From Isoetes taiwanensis (lineage: Eukaryota > Streptophyta > Lycopodiopsida > Isoetales > Isoetaceae), in assembly GCA_021234155.1 (NCBI GenBank), contig JAJEKV010000003.1, positions 32,657,166 through 32,721,165 on the forward strand: 64,000 nt of DNA, in the 5' to 3' direction. The position numbers and the translations under genes were made by a program. This document shows positions 1 through 10,990 of this stretch, piece by piece. The notes beneath the pieces are model-generated. The model searched no databases. It was not told the origin of the DNA and saw only the letters and a list, made by a program, of their open reading frames with translations. The stretch's first letter is position 1; every line of letters starts with the position of its first letter.

Positions 1-970
1 GTTATAGATTATGGTCCTCAAGATATCATTTATTTGAGTAATTTGTTGATTGAAATATATGGAAGTGTGGAGATCTTAAGAAAACCAAGGATGTTTTTGC
101 TAAAATAAGAAGAAAAATGTCTATAACAGCATGTGTACATCAAGACCTTCATGAAAAAAACCCTTCACTTGTTTCGTCAAATGTGTCATGCGTTGAGCCA
201 GATGCTGTCATCCTCTGATGTCACTAAGATGGCCCTGCTTTGGGAACGCATCTGGCCTTGAATATATAGCGAGTGTTTCTGATTCCAAGTCCATTCCCAT
301 GTCCCGTACAATATGGATGGAAAACAAACTTCAAAAAACATGGTTAAAGGAACAACATAGTTTACCTTAAATGCTCCTTTCGAGGTATGATAGAGCCCGA
401 GTACGGGGTATGCCAATGCTCTTGAGCAAATCAATGGTGTGGCCTGCTTGAGTAAATCAATTTGACCTTCTACAAAATTTTGGCAAAGACTACCAGTATC
501 GTAATAAGACTCTGAATGGAATGCAGCAAAAGCGTAACAGATTTAATACCTTTGCCGGTTACTGGTCTGCACCAAATGCATCAAATGGGTCTGTGCCTAC
601 ATAAAACAAAACAAAATGAGATAGCATGATTTGAGAAGGATGCGCTATACGAAGAAAAGAACTACTCAAACTATTTACATATGTTTTACCTTAAACCTTA
701 GGCACCTTCAATTTTGTAGAAACTGAGGCCTATTTTGCTGTACCTGAACCTTTTTGCGAGAGATCTATTTTCCAGCACATTTAGCCTTGAAAACAAACTA
801 TTTGCATCTGTTTTACTAACAAATATAAGAGAATTTGCAAACAACTATTTTTAGCCTCTCGTCTTACCCGGCTTCATAAGTTTTCCAATTATACTATACA
901 GTTAGTTGCTTTGAGCACCTAAGAGAACATGATTTCCAGTTAGGTCTTTTACAAAACTATTATAAGAATG
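1..970. other. AT-rich DNA, no gene recognised
   Basis: I see no supported gene here. The short open frames on either strand lack recognisable domains or a consistent composition. The tract also shows no LTR ends, poly-A tail or terminal inverted repeats that I can recognise. Confidence 0.5.
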
Positions 971-1100
971 CATATGTTGGCATGCAAAAACATGGACATT
1001 AGAAGAGTTACCTCATATGTTGGCATGCAAAAAACATGGACATTAGAAGAGTTACCTCATATGTTGGCATGCAAAAACATGGACATTAGAAGAGTTACCT
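971..1100. repeat. 43-bp tandem repeat, three copies
   Basis: Three head-to-tail copies (971-1013, 1014-1057, 1058-1100) of a unit beginning CATATGTTGGCATGC and ending AGAAGAGTTACCT. Copies one and three are identical; copy two has one extra A in an A-run. Such near-identity implies a recent local duplication. No coding role is visible. Confidence 0.95.
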
Positions 1101-1344
1101 AAAAATGAAGCAAAGAACTACTGCTAGATCCGTACCTTGAGGATTTGAATATTGTCCATTCTGAAGACCCCAAAACACATGGCTGTTCATATACAATAAA
1201 CACCTACAAATGGGCAGATCCACAATATAAGAATGGCATGAAAAAACTAAGTATATTCATAAAATAGAGTCCAATAACCTTTCCTAGCTACTGGTGTTTT
1301 GCTATATGTACAGTGGCAATGGCAGGATCAAACCAAAGAAATAC
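1101..1344. other. spacer, nothing recognised
   Basis: Short AT-rich spacer between two tandem repeat blocks. No open frame or structural motif stands out. Confidence 0.4.
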
Positions 1345-1960
1345 AAATCTGAAGCCTGATGCCTCAGGTTACAGCACTCCAGGTGCTTCAAAGCTGCCAA
1401 ACATGAAACATAAAATGGTTATGTGACAACTTGATAACACTATACAATTGTCTGAAATAAGTAAATACTAACTTCAATCGAATGATGCATATGCAACAGA
1501 AGAGTGACGAAAAAATGCACTGATAAGTAGGTCCTTGCGGCTATGGCAGCTTCAGCTCGTAAAACTTTTATGGCGGCTTCAGTTCGTGAATTTCCCCAGC
1601 TTTGGGGCCATATAGAATGCTGCTTAGCCATAGCCAAGACCAGACACACAAATCCGAAGCCTGATGCCTCAGGTTATAGCACTCCAGGTGCTTCAAAGCT
1701 GCCAAAAAAGATGAAACATAAAATGGTTATGCGACAACTTGAAAACACTATGCAGTTGTCTGAAATAAGTAAATACCAACTTCAATCGAAGGATGCATAT
1801 AAACAGAAGAGTGACAAAAAAAATGCATTGGTATTATTTAAGCAGGTCGTTGCAGCTATGGCCGCTTCAGCTCGTAAAACTTGTACAACGGCTTCAGTTC
1901 GTGAATTTCCCCAGCTTTGGGACCGTATAGAATGCTGCTTAGCCATAGCCACGACCTTCA
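1345..1960. repeat. ~305-bp direct duplication, two copies
   Basis: The segment starting AAATCTGAAGCCTGATGCC near 1345 recurs from about 1650 with scattered substitutions and a few small indels. Both copies hold an internal near-duplicate pair of phrases (GCTTCAGCTCGTAAAACTT followed by GCTTCAGTTCGTGAATTTCC). A 149-codon plus-strand frame (1543-1992) runs across both copies. It is a repeat-derived frame with no domain I recognise, so I do not call it a gene. Confidence 0.85.
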
Positions 1961-2015
1961 CCTGGTTTGGGACCGTATGGAATGCTGCTTAGCCATAGCC
2001 ACGACCTTCACCTGG
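1916..2015. repeat. 50-bp tandem duplication
   Basis: A unit starting TTTGGGACCGTAT and ending CTTCACCTGG occurs at 1916-1965 and 1966-2015 with a single difference. It lies at the right end of the second 305-bp copy, so duplication has happened here at two scales. Confidence 0.9.
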
Positions 2016-2079
2016 TCTGAAGTACGAAATTCAAAATGCATTCAATAGTGGAGGTGAACAGTCCCCGCAAGGGGGAAGG

Positions 2080-2113
2080 GGAACGCCGCATGCGGCGTTA
2101 CATGCGACGTTCC
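2080..2113. repeat. nested palindrome / potential cruciform
   Basis: The 18-mer AACGCCGCATGCGGCGTT (2082-2099) is a perfect palindrome. The outer arms GGAACGCCGCATG and CATGCGACGTTCC pair at 12 of 13 positions, so two alternative stems share the left arm. It is GC-rich within AT-rich surroundings. It could be a transposon end or a structural remnant; I cannot assign it. Confidence 0.85.
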
Positions 2114-2394
2114 TTGGCACAAATACCAACACCATCTTAAAATAAAAAAGAAGATGAGGGAATATTATTATGCCAAAGCTTGCAATTCGTCTTGGCGTAA
2201 GGAATGGCAATGTTCCCATTATAGCCATATAGGAACGCTTCCTAATATGTCCATATGGTCATTTCCATGCTAGAATGCATCTAAGCCCAACCCATTGCAT
2301 GACCCCTGTCAGATCTAGCACTCGACTGCTTACCATTGGATAGCATAGTGGATGGTTCGACCCTGACATTATCGCATGAAGTCTGGGTAAGCCT

Positions 2395-2535
2395 TATCGA
2401 GATCCTACTTAAGGACTCAAGTAGCATCCTCCATTGGCAAGTGTTTTCACTTAATCAAATACCTCAATATCTGGGTTCTTCTCATTTGTTTATACGATCT
2501 ATCGAGAAGAGCTTCTGGAACGATCTCTAATTGTT
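2395..2535 (-). pseudogene. chromodomain, C-terminus of chromovirus pol
   Basis: The minus strand encodes a chromodomain-like stretch: LLDRSYKQMRRTQILRYLIK, a stop, KHLPMEDAT, a stop, then DLDKAYPDF after a further stop. In chromodomains of retrotransposon integrases the first two stop positions are tryptophans (the IKWKG and ATWE motifs). Both are TGA here, a single G-to-A change from TGG. In live elements this module tethers the integrase complex to modified histones and biases insertion to heterochromatin. Alignment to the family is by eye, but motif order and spacing fit well. Confidence 0.75.
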
Positions 2536-2719
2536 CGTCTGTCATTTTAGAAGTGTCGATGTATCAAGAATCTCATGAGGATCTAGGATATGCTTCTTTA
2601 AAAGGCTTACATGAAAAACTTTATGGACTTTGAGATTTGAGGTCAAATTCAACTTATAAGTTTGAGAATCTAATCATTGAATTATCTCGAAGAGCCCCCC
2701 CCATCGTGGTGCCAGTTTC

Positions 2720-3640
2720 TTGCAATTGCCAATCTTGAGCTTGGTCTGCTTAACCTTAATCTTCAACCATACCGAATCACCAACTCTTCGTGCTGCCAAT
2801 AGAAACCCACGGACTTCCTCTACCAAGGCTTGCATATCCATAAGCAATTGCTATGAGACTGCCACTTTGGAGATCGGATTATGCCACGTGTCTGGAGTGA
2901 GGCATTGGTAGCCATAGGTAAATGGAGACATTCTTGAAGACATGCTTAGTACTGTTATAGGCAAATTCCACCAAATGAATATAGTCTCCCCACTATGATT
3001 GCTTATTCCAGATAAATTTCGTAGCATATCCCCAATAATACGGTTGGTACGCTCCGTCTGACCATCTGTCTGAGGCTGATATGCGGTACTCATGGAGAGC
3101 TTGGTTTGTATAGTGCTAAAAAACTCCTTCCTAAAGGCATAATAAACTTAGGATTACGATCCGAAAGAATGGTACGTGGCATACCATGCAGTTGAAAAAT
3201 CTCTTTAGAGAATAAGAGTGCCATTTCCAAAGCGGTGTCTGTGGCGCGACATGGCAAGAAATGTGCCATTTTGAAAAGCTTGCGACCACCACTATCAAGG
3301 CATTAAACCCCCAAGGGTCCGTGGAAGACCCAAAATAAAGTCCATGGTAATGATTTTCCACTTAGCATTGGGAACCTCCAAAGCTTCGAGCTCACCTGGA
3401 GTCCGTAACTGCTCTGCTTTTGTTTGCTGACAAAGCTGGCACTGCTTAATGTAATTGGCAATATGCTTCTTAATGCCAGACCAGAAGTACCTGGATTTTA
3501 TTTTGAAATATGTCTTCACGAACCCGACATGGCTAGCTATTGGACTATTATGTGTGTCATGTAGAGTGAGTCTCCGAACTCCTGACGATTCGGGCACACA
3601 TAACTTGTCTCGGTAATACAGAAGAGTACCGTCCTTATAA
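2720..3640 (-). pseudogene. chromovirus integrase
   Basis: An N-terminal zinc-binding part is visible at 3597-3400 (HNSPIASHVGFVKTYFKI, then CQLCQQTKAEQ), with the CxxC half intact. The core starts at KWKIITMDFILGLPR, giving the first catalytic Asp. The downstream part has STAYQPQTDGQTERTNRI, giving the catalytic Glu. After another frameshift comes a basic stretch with VGDSVWLKI, which corresponds to the C-terminal GPY/F-type module. At least two frameshifts break it. In the family, integrase inserts the cDNA copy into chromosomal DNA. Confidence 0.85.
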
Positions 3641-3759
3641 TGATGAAAAGTGTCCTAGCTTCCTCCACACTTCGCTAGACTCAGGATCATCTGGAAGAGA
3701 TTGTTAATGGTCTTTCCAAACTCACTTGTGAGAGTGGAAATAGCATTACAATGTGTGCG

Positions 3760-4166
3760 TGTCGCCAACGAATGTCAAGAAAGGGCATCGGCAATGATAT
3801 TATGCTTACCTGGTTTATTAACAACCTTAAAGTCATACTCTTCCAAAAAATTCTATCCATCTTGGTTGCTGGAGATTAAGATTGATTGTGTGAGAACATA
3901 CTGAAGACTTTGATGATATGTATCTAGTTGGAAACGCCATCCAAGAAGATAATGTCTCTATATACGCAAAGCACGTCAACTCCTGGTCATGCGTGGGGTA
4001 TTGCTGCTCCGCATCATTCATCTTCTTAGAGTCATAGGCGATGAGCCATCCTTCTTACATCAAAACACCCCCCAGTAGCTATCTTATTGGCGTCGGTTGC
4101 AACTGACTTGTTCTTATGAGGATCTGGTAGTGTGAGAATTGGCGCGGTGGTCAAAGCTTCCTGTAA
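3760..4166 (-). pseudogene. chromovirus RNase H
   Basis: Between RT and integrase the minus strand shows degraded RNase H sequence: a VATDANKIATGG start resembling the family's first catalytic Asp region, a YPTHDQEL segment, and VVNKPGKHNIIADALS near 3800, the usual C-terminal signature. Several stops and shifts separate these pieces. Confidence 0.75.
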
Positions 4167-5122
4167 CTATTGGAATCCTGCTTGAACTTTGTTTTTCCAG
4201 TGGGTTGCCCAATCGTTGAGCTTCTCATGCTTTGTGAGGTCGGTGAGGGGTGCTGCTATCTTGGCTAAATCATTAACGAACTTGCAATAATATCCCATCA
4301 AGCTTAAGAAACTCCTGACTTCAGAAACATTTGTAGGAGCTGGCCATTCTTTGACTGCCTCACTCTTAGCCAGATCAGTAGCAATGCCATCAACAGAAAC
4401 AATATGATCCAGTACATCGACCCTGGTGGTTGCAAATTTACATTTGGAGAACTTGGCAAAGAGTTGATGGTGCCGCAACTTCTATAGAGCCAGTCGAAGG
4501 TGGCGTTCATGGTCCTCTAAAGTCTTACTGTACATAAGGATGTCATCGAAGAAAATAATGATAAATTCGTCTAGATACTCACGAAAGACATCATTCATCA
4601 GGCGCATGAACGTGGCTAGAGCATTTGTTAGCCCAAAGGCATAACAGTCAATTCATAATGCCCATAGCGAGTCCAAAAGCTGATTTTTGGATGCCCTCCT
4701 CCTTGATTCTTATCTGGTGATATCCGTATTGGAAATCTATCTTGGAGAAGTACTTAGCTCCTTGCAACTAGTCCTTAAGATCGTTGGCTCGTGGTAATGC
4801 ATACTGGTTCTTAATAGTATGCTTGTTCAATTGCCGGGAATCAATACACATGCGCAATATGCCTTCTTAACAAACAAAATTGGTACTCCAAGGTGGGAAA
4901 CACTCGGCCGAATGAACCCCAGCTCTTAAGAAGTTTCTACAATTGCTTCTTAAGCTCTGCTAGTTCTGATGTGCTCATACGATACGGCGCCTTACTGGTA
5001 GACTTTGTATTGGGTTGAAGTGCAATCTCGCACTCTAGCATCCTGAAGGGTGGAAACTTCCGAATCTTATCACGAAAAAGATCCTGAAACTCGTGAATGA
5101 GGCTGGCAATAGCTAGAGGCAA
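4167..5122 (-). pseudogene. chromovirus reverse transcriptase
   Basis: The N-terminal part (5122-4937) has FQDLFRDKI and APYRMSTSELAELKKQL, typical of the start of Ty3/gypsy RT. The palm follows with DSRQLNK-like sequence and the catalytic [19 protein letters not shown] near 4500-4560, so the two active-site aspartates survive. The connection region SEVRSFLSLMGYYCKFV ends at 4167. Frameshifts occur around 4930, 4650 and 4480. The role in the family is cDNA synthesis from the element RNA. Confidence 0.88.
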
Positions 5123-5145
5123 GCTCTGATAATAGTCTCCTCTTG

Positions 5146-5640
5146 CTAAGCATTAGTTTCTACTGATGTAAGCCTAACAATGTAAGCAACCTGGCTACGT
5201 CGGATAACTTTTTCCAATTGTCTTAATGACATACACTGTCTGATGGGGTTAATTGGGTTACCTACTACGGTGACACGGGTCCCGTTTGCTGCATTAAATG
5301 TAACCTCACATTTTTCACAATCAATATTGGCCTTTGCAGCTACTAGAAACTCCATACCCACGATCAAGTCATATTTGCCAATATTCATGATTTTCGCTCT
5401 CAGAGCAACAGGTGCTCTCGGTAACTAGATATTCAAGTTAACACGATGGCCTGGGTATGGTGCACAGCCCCACTAGCCAACATAACTAGTCGAGGCTTGA
5501 ATTTTAAGAGTGTCAACTGCAAGGTTTCTGCCAACCTAGGTGATGCAAAGTTATGCATACTACCGGTATCCATTAAATAATAAAGGATTGACTATCAATT
5601 TGATCGATAGTGGATATAATAGTAGGTTGACTGTTGACAT
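5146..5640 (-). pseudogene. chromovirus aspartic protease
   Basis: The catalytic motif MDTGSMHNFASPRLAETL is readable on the minus strand near 5573-5520. The conserved YDLIVGMEFLVAAKANIDC follows at about 5375-5315 and corresponds to the YDVILGMDWL region between the flap and RT in Ty3/gypsy elements. The two parts are in different frames. In the family this enzyme processes the Gag-Pol polyprotein. Confidence 0.82.
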
Positions 5641-5769
5641 TACCTGTCTCAATGGCAGCAAAAATATGGGGCTCACCTTGTATATAATCAGTCACCTCTT
5701 CGCCGCCAGGGGTGGCAGGTCATACAAAGGTGTCAGCTCCTTCCATTCTACCTCAGCGAGGGCTGTCTG

Positions 5770-6575
5770 TGCTGCTTGGGTAACATATGGGCAGTCTTGC
5801 ATTCGGTGCCCCAGTCAAAAGCATCAAAAACATGCCTTGTCTTATCTTAGTTGATCATGAGCCTCCCTTGTGATAGATTGGAGGATCGGCTGCATTGTTC
5901 CATTAGTGATGCCGTATTTGTCTGGGATGGTGAAACTTACTTTTTTCTGATTAGGAGGCTATTGGAGAGGTCCCGGACTTGGAGTTTGTATTTGTTTACA
6001 TTTGTGGCCCCTGGGAACATAATGCGACTTGAAGGCCTTGGCAAAGATTTTAAATTTACATCTGCCCCCGTTCAAACCATGGGATCTAACATATCCCTTC
6101 CACCATATCGGGGTGAATTTAGTGAGATTTGTGGTAGCCACTTTACCAATATCTCTTTCAGTCATCCTATAGGACTTACAAACTCGCGCATCTCATCTAA
6201 CCAGGACTCTGCACTCACACCTGAGTGGAAAGTGCCTGAAAACTGGGCGAGTTTACGGTTTTTCTAGATGCTGGTTATGGCAAAGCAAAATCCACCATTT
6301 TCTGATAATTTTTTTTTTCGGGATTTAGCATAGTCTTGTTTCAAGGCTGTGGAATCTGAAGAGTCAGAAGAGTCTGAGGTATCCAAACTATTATCTGGGG
6401 ATGAAGAACTGCGGGCACGTTTAGAACGTGTCGGCGTAATTGGACCATTGCCCAGTGCTGGTGATGGTGATGCTTGCGGGCCTCAACTGCGGGCACTTCT
6501 AGTCCGTCTTCTTGCATCACAGGGTTTGTTGGTCCTTGCAAACCATATTGTTAAAGTTGAGCCATCTGACATTTG
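5770..6575 (-). pseudogene. chromovirus Gag with zinc knuckle
   Basis: A plausible start is MSDGSTLTIW at about 6575. A Ser/Asp-rich low-complexity stretch follows, then a capsid-like segment (QFSGTFHSGVSAESWLDEMR). The zinc knuckle at 5832-5791 reads CF-stop-CF-stop-LGHRMQDC, a CX2CX4HX4C pattern with two in-frame TGA codons. Plus-strand frames over this region are antisense shadows. Capsid assignment is by resemblance only; the knuckle is clear. Confidence 0.72.
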
Positions 6576-6580
6576 ATAAT

Positions 6581-6879
6581 GAGAAGCCCTTGTTCAGGTA
6601 TCAAATGTCCAGGGTCTATTGGAGTACCCCAAGGTGGATTTCGTATACTATCGATAGCATAGATAAAACAAAGGAGCTATAGATGAGAGCTGGGCTTGAA
6701 TCACTTCAAAAAGAAATTGATTACACATACGCAAAGATCATCCATACCACAACAGTATGATAGCCAATATAGTTTATAAAAGTTATAGGATATATTATTC
6801 AAAGTCCTCATGCATGATGTTTACAATCGAATTAGATGCCCCAAGGATTACACAATGAGACACGAAAACATATAAAACT
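6581..6879. other. spacer between gag start and next ORF
   Basis: AT-rich DNA with no recognisable LTR end or primer site. It separates the chromovirus gag start from the unidentified minus-strand ORF to its right. Confidence 0.4.
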
Positions 6880-7663
6880 AAGGACTCGGGCCAGCGTCTT
6901 CTTGCATCGGAGTAGGAGGCTCTGGTGGTCGCCGATCTCGAAGTAGCGTGATGCCTGGGCTAAAGAATATGGCAGCTGCTGATGCTATCTCTATTGTGAA
7001 TGCGGTGGCTAGTGATGCGGCCAAGAGCAACTTCATACTCATAACATGCCGCAATGTCCTGGCCCAGGGTAGCAAGGGCAAGATCGTGGTGTACCAACAC
7101 AAGGGTAACCGTGCCATAATTGACCTTTTTATGATCTGCCAAGGTGGATAAGGCACGAAGTGCCCACTAGGATGCTTCTGCCTCAAGGGCGAGGACCTTA
7201 GCAATAAAGAGGACCTGTCCTTGCCTAAAGGCTGAGAGGAAGAACTGTGTGAGGTGATTCCCCAAGGCCTTCATTACCGAGGTCCCTATATCCTTCTCAA
7301 GATTTGTTGTAACCTGTTCTTGCTTGGCCTCTTGCATCTCTTCTTTGAGGTGTTCCTTGTTATCAAAGAGGTCTTCCCCTTCCTCGTCAGTCTCCATAGG
7401 AATAGGAACATCATTAATGTTGGGGACCTGAGGTCCCATTGCGGCAAACACTGCATTAGAATGTTGGGAAGGGGCATCTCGTAACATAAGATGTTGGAGG
7501 CTCAGAAGCGTATCAACAGATTCAATATCTTCCTGATGAAATCTTAGCTGGACTTGTGGTGGATACACAGTAGGGGAGAAATCGAGGAAGTCGTCTTGGC
7601 AATACTCAACCAATTCATAAAGGAGCTACATCTTTGTTTTGTGGTGGAGATGACAATCAGATG
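6880..7663 (-). pseudogene. unidentified retroelement-like ORF, distal part
   Basis: The minus strand reads through 148 codons (7613-7167): an aromatic/acidic N-terminal part (YCQDDFLDFSP), then an acidic, probably helical stretch (DEEGEDLFDNKEHLKEEMQE). It goes on in shifted frames to about 6900. I recognise no family. Its N-terminal part is the fragment at 11006-11411, separated by the LINE insertion: removing the LINE and one copy of its target duplication makes the two flanks contiguous, although a frame correction is still needed. It could be a non-canonical Gag or a captured gene. Confidence 0.5.
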
Positions 7664-7678
7664 ATATGCCCACATGAT
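7664..7678 (-). repeat. target site duplication of LINE 1 (left copy)
   Basis: ATATGCCCACATGAT directly abuts the LINE poly-T tract. The identical 15-mer is found at the other end of the element. Confidence 0.92.
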
Positions 7679-7823
7679 TTTTTTTTTGAAGGACGAAAGC
7701 CAAAAAGTTTATTAATCAGAGAAAAAGTACAAAATTTACATGTCTCATCTAACTGTGTAAGCACACAAAGATGCCACAGGAGCACGAGCCTGGAGCACCA
7801 TGTACTTACTCCAGAATAGGAGA

Positions 7824-8480
7824 CTAATGATAAGAATCAATTCGAAGGTATTGAATCCAGATACGTTCCACCAGTTCTGAGTCAAGGGTGGAACACTCGT
7901 AGGCTGTCAATATCTTTTTCTCGGGCTTTATGTAATAACACCGCGGTGCGGATGAATAAATGCCCCCGAAGATGTGGAACCCGCGACGCTCCCATATCGA
8001 CCATAGGAGCCAACCGGAGCCAAGATGAAATGCCATGCATTGGGACGCCAAAAGGATGCATCGGCAGTCCAATGTACTGTTAAACAAACCTTGTAGCCAG
8101 GACCACGCTGGTTGCACCTCAGGACAATCAAAGAGACAATGCTCAAGAGTCTCAACGTCCAAAAGACAGAGCGGGCATACTGCAGATATGCGAGGATCAT
8201 AGCGATGTCGAAAGGCATTAACCCGCAGGCACCTGTGGATAACCTGCCACTATAGTACAGAGACTTTAGGGTGGAGCAACCTATCCCAAAGCCATCGCCA
8301 TATACGATACAAAGTGGGCTGTGGAACATGTAGGTGCCACCCATCTGGCAACTGGAGGGGTTATGGTGCTAAAAGAAGGCGATATACTGATCTGACAAAT
8401 TGCTTGCCTAATATTTTCATGACAGTCCCATAGCACCCTTTCAGCAACACCAACTTGCACTATAAGAGACAAATTTTCTG
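7824..8480 (-). pseudogene. LINE 1 C-terminal zinc-binding region
   Basis: The minus strand shows VETLEHCLFDCPEVQPAWSW, matching the zf-RVT pattern (exxeHlxxxCpxxxxxW) of plant non-LTR retrotransposons, and ends WIQYLRIDSYH before a stop. The homologous end in LINE 2 reads FEEYLDVHSYA. In this family the region follows RT and is thought to bind the element RNA. One further shift lies upstream. Confidence 0.8.
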
Positions 8481-8689
8481 CGACCTTCTCCCATAGAGAT
8501 ACATCTCAACGAGAGCAGGAACTTTGCCTGAAATTCAGGCCAAGGCAAGTGGGGCACCGATCCTCATACCATGCTTGAATAGAGACAACACCGCAAGAAC
8601 CCATCGTCTCGTGTGAGGGGATGAACCGAGGTCGCCAATGGAGGTGCCGAGGGGTCCGGAGGCAGATGGTGCCCACCACCACGGAGTCT

Positions 8690-10060
8690 CAATAGGGTGT
8701 GGATAGAGGGGCATGGCCGGAAAAAGATGTCATTTGCCTCCCCACGCTGCCAATAAGCCACGCAAAAAATGGAGAAGCACTTGGAAAAGGGTGCAGAGTC
8801 TCGAAATAAAGCCCAAGGTAGGACTGGTTTTGACCTTCTTGCCTAGAGGGATACAAATGACCAAGAGCTTGTCTAAGAAGGCGTGAACCTGGGAGAGTCA
8901 TCGTCACCATTCGGGGAGTCTCCAAATGAACTTTGAAATAAGCACTTTGCTCTACAGTAAGAAGTCCATCATACCCAGACCACCGCCCATTTTGGAAGGA
9001 TGCACTTGACCAAGCCACCTTAACCACAACACCTTCTTCAGTACCTGCCCAAATAAAGTTTCGAACTATTGCAATGAGCTCACGCACTTTGATCTGTGGA
9101 GCTAGCAGTAAGGATGCCATATAAACATGGACTGACTTGGCCCTTTGTAATGTCGCCCCAAGAGACAACTTAGCGGTGGACCACCGAACAAGTGCTTCTC
9201 CAAACCCCTAATGATCTCCTCCCATGCGGCTCCCATAGTAACATGGATGCCAACTGGAATCCCCAACAACTTGATGGCTTTGTCCATGCGCCAAGTAATT
9301 TTATGGATAATCGTGAACATATGCGGGGCCGGATTATCCAATGTCCACAAAGGCGTACATACGCCACCCCCACAAGAACAGGAAGCGGTGAAAAAGTATC
9401 TAAAAGCATTTTGGCAGCAGCAAGATTCTCATCATTAGCGACTAGAAAGAGGGCGTGTCGTCATGCATATTGATTGCAAACCTCTTGTGTGCCGTCCTCC
9501 ATTGCAAGACCATGGAGAAGTCCCTCTGTCGTTGCAATGGTGAATAACTGTGACAAAGCCTCTGCAACAATTGTGAAAAGCAATGGTGCTAAAGGGCACC
9601 CCTGGCGAATACCGGCCGAAAGTGAAAAGGCATGTGACGGCTCACCATGGAAGAGGACCTCCATCCTGCGGCGGGAGATATGCGACTTCATAATATCGAT
9701 GTGAATTGTTCCCCAAATCCCGGTCTCGATACATCTGGCCGACGGCGCATGAATTCCCAAGCCCGACACCTTTGTCATACGCTTTTGCAAAATCAAGCTT
9801 AAGGTATACAACTGGAAGGTTTTGCCTATGTGCCCAATAAATTCCCTCGTAAGCAGCAGCAACATTATTCAAAATGCACCGTTTTGGAAGAAAACCTGAC
9901 TGGGTTGTTGAGATGGACTCTGCCAAGATGTCCTTTACCCGCTCTGCAAAAGCCTTGGCGAAGATCTTATATACGAACGACAATAAGATAATGGGCCGTC
10001 AATCTGAAATAGTCTGAGGATCCTTGACCTTGGGGATGAGTGAGATGGCACCTGTGTTTA
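8690..10060 (-). pseudogene. LINE 1 reverse transcriptase
   Basis: Signature blocks run in order on the minus strand: YKIFAKAFAERVKDILAES, QSGFLPKRCILNNVAAAYEG, VVYLKLDFAKAYDK, then GIRQGCPLAPLLFTIVAEAL. A Y-A-D-D motif near 9475-9462 is broken by a one-base shift. After that come TKPS-type and LLGIPVGIH segments and the thumb. Blocks are spread over all three frames, so there are several indels. LINE 2 has the same blocks with an intact YADD. Family role: RT that copies RNA at a nicked target. Confidence 0.9.
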
Positions 10061-10776
10061 GAATTCTATTCAAAGCAGTGGACCGCCAAAAGTCACAGAA
10101 AGCATTATACACATCTGGCTCCAGCCATTCCCAATACTCCTGGAAGAACTCAATTGGCAAACCATCCAAACCTGGGCATTTGCTTCTTTTCAGTTAAAAG
10201 ACTGCCGAACCTAAATCTTCAGCTGTTATAGCCGCCTCTATTGACTCGCGTTGCTCACCAGAGATGATGGGGGAAATCCTAGATAAAACAGCATCTTGCA
10301 TTTCTGATTGAAAGGGAAGATGTTTTCAAAAAAAATGTGCGGAAGTGGTTATGCAGAATCTTGCACGAGTTGATCGGCTCTGTTAGCATCGAACCATTCG
10401 GCAAAAGCAATGAGGACATGGTTGATGTCATGCAACGCCTTAGCTGCCACGAAAAAAAGAAGCCCGCATAGCGGTCTCCATCCGCGAAACCACTCGCCGG
10501 ACCTGCCTTCATCTTTGCTTGCTGAATTTGCTCCTCCTCCGGTGCCCGGATGCGTGCCAAAATATCACGATCATGAACACACGGAAGGCGCCCCTGTCGA
10601 GAATGGAGTAGGTCCCGATACAAAGTGTCAAGTAAAAAGCGACGACCTGCTGCTGCGGACTCGACCCACTCTTTGGCGGAACCCTTGGCTGGCGCGCAAT
10701 TGCATCCACTATGCCAGTCATACCTCGACGTCGGTTGAAGGCAGTTGTCCAAGTATTCTTGCAACCTTCTTGAAAG

Positions 10777-10990
10777 TCAGCATCCTTTAAGAACTTCACG
10801 TTCAAGCGAAAACACGTCCTTCCAGGCCGCCGCTGCTACAGTGTCTCGTCTGAAATGAATTGCGGATGGTGGTCTGAAACTCGTTATATCTGAGACAGAA
10901 TCGAAAGAGACCTGGAAGTGCCGCAACTGTATCTGCATTCCAATAAGCTCTATCCAACCGAGAGCTTGTGCGACCCCCACCAACTTGACC
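10777..10990 (-). pseudogene. LINE 1 endonuclease, C-terminal remnant
   Basis: YGQVGGGRTSSRLDRAYWN at the extreme 5' end matches the SRLDR block near the C-terminus of apurinic-type endonucleases in plant LINEs. The rest of the domain is missing because the insertion is 5'-truncated exactly here, next to the target duplication. Confidence 0.72.

Larger units (their letters stand above)
2330..6580 (-). mobile_element. degenerate Ty3/gypsy chromovirus
   Basis: Reading the minus strand from 6580 to 2330 gives gag with a zinc knuckle, aspartic protease, reverse transcriptase, RNase H, integrase and a C-terminal chromodomain, in the order known for Ty3/gypsy chromoviruses. Every domain is broken by stops or frameshifts, so the copy is dead. 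I could not find its 3' LTR to the left; the sequence below 2330 does not match the LTR-like repeat at 13.1-13.8 kb. It is unclear whether the minus-strand ORFs up to 12.86 kb were part of this element (extra ORFs upstream of gag) or of a different one. Confidence 0.88.
7679..10990 (-). mobile_element. LINE (L1-like), 5'-truncated, inserted in an ORF
   Basis: The element lies on the minus strand. Its 3' end has AATAAA followed by CGTCCTTC and a poly-A tail (poly-T at 7679-7687). Going 5', it encodes a zinc-binding C-terminal region, reverse transcriptase and the last part of the endonuclease domain, where it stops at 10990. Identical 15-bp direct repeats flank it, so this is a target-primed reverse transcription insertion truncated at its 5' end. 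A second member of the same family lies at 59.9-62.2 kb and shares the CGTCCTTCA-poly(A) end. All reading frames are broken. Confidence 0.93.

Noticed and set aside
971..1100. CRISPR array
   Set aside because: Direct head-to-tail copies without unique spacers, in plant DNA.
1543..1992. 149-codon plus frame as a protein gene
   Set aside because: It is made of the duplicated 305-bp unit, with no recognisable domain and no sign of constraint.
5851..6576. Plus-strand frames 5851-6267 and 6349-6576 (the latter with an acidic Glu/Ser-rich start)
   Set aside because: They are antisense to the chromovirus Gag and its zinc knuckle; no independent evidence for coding.
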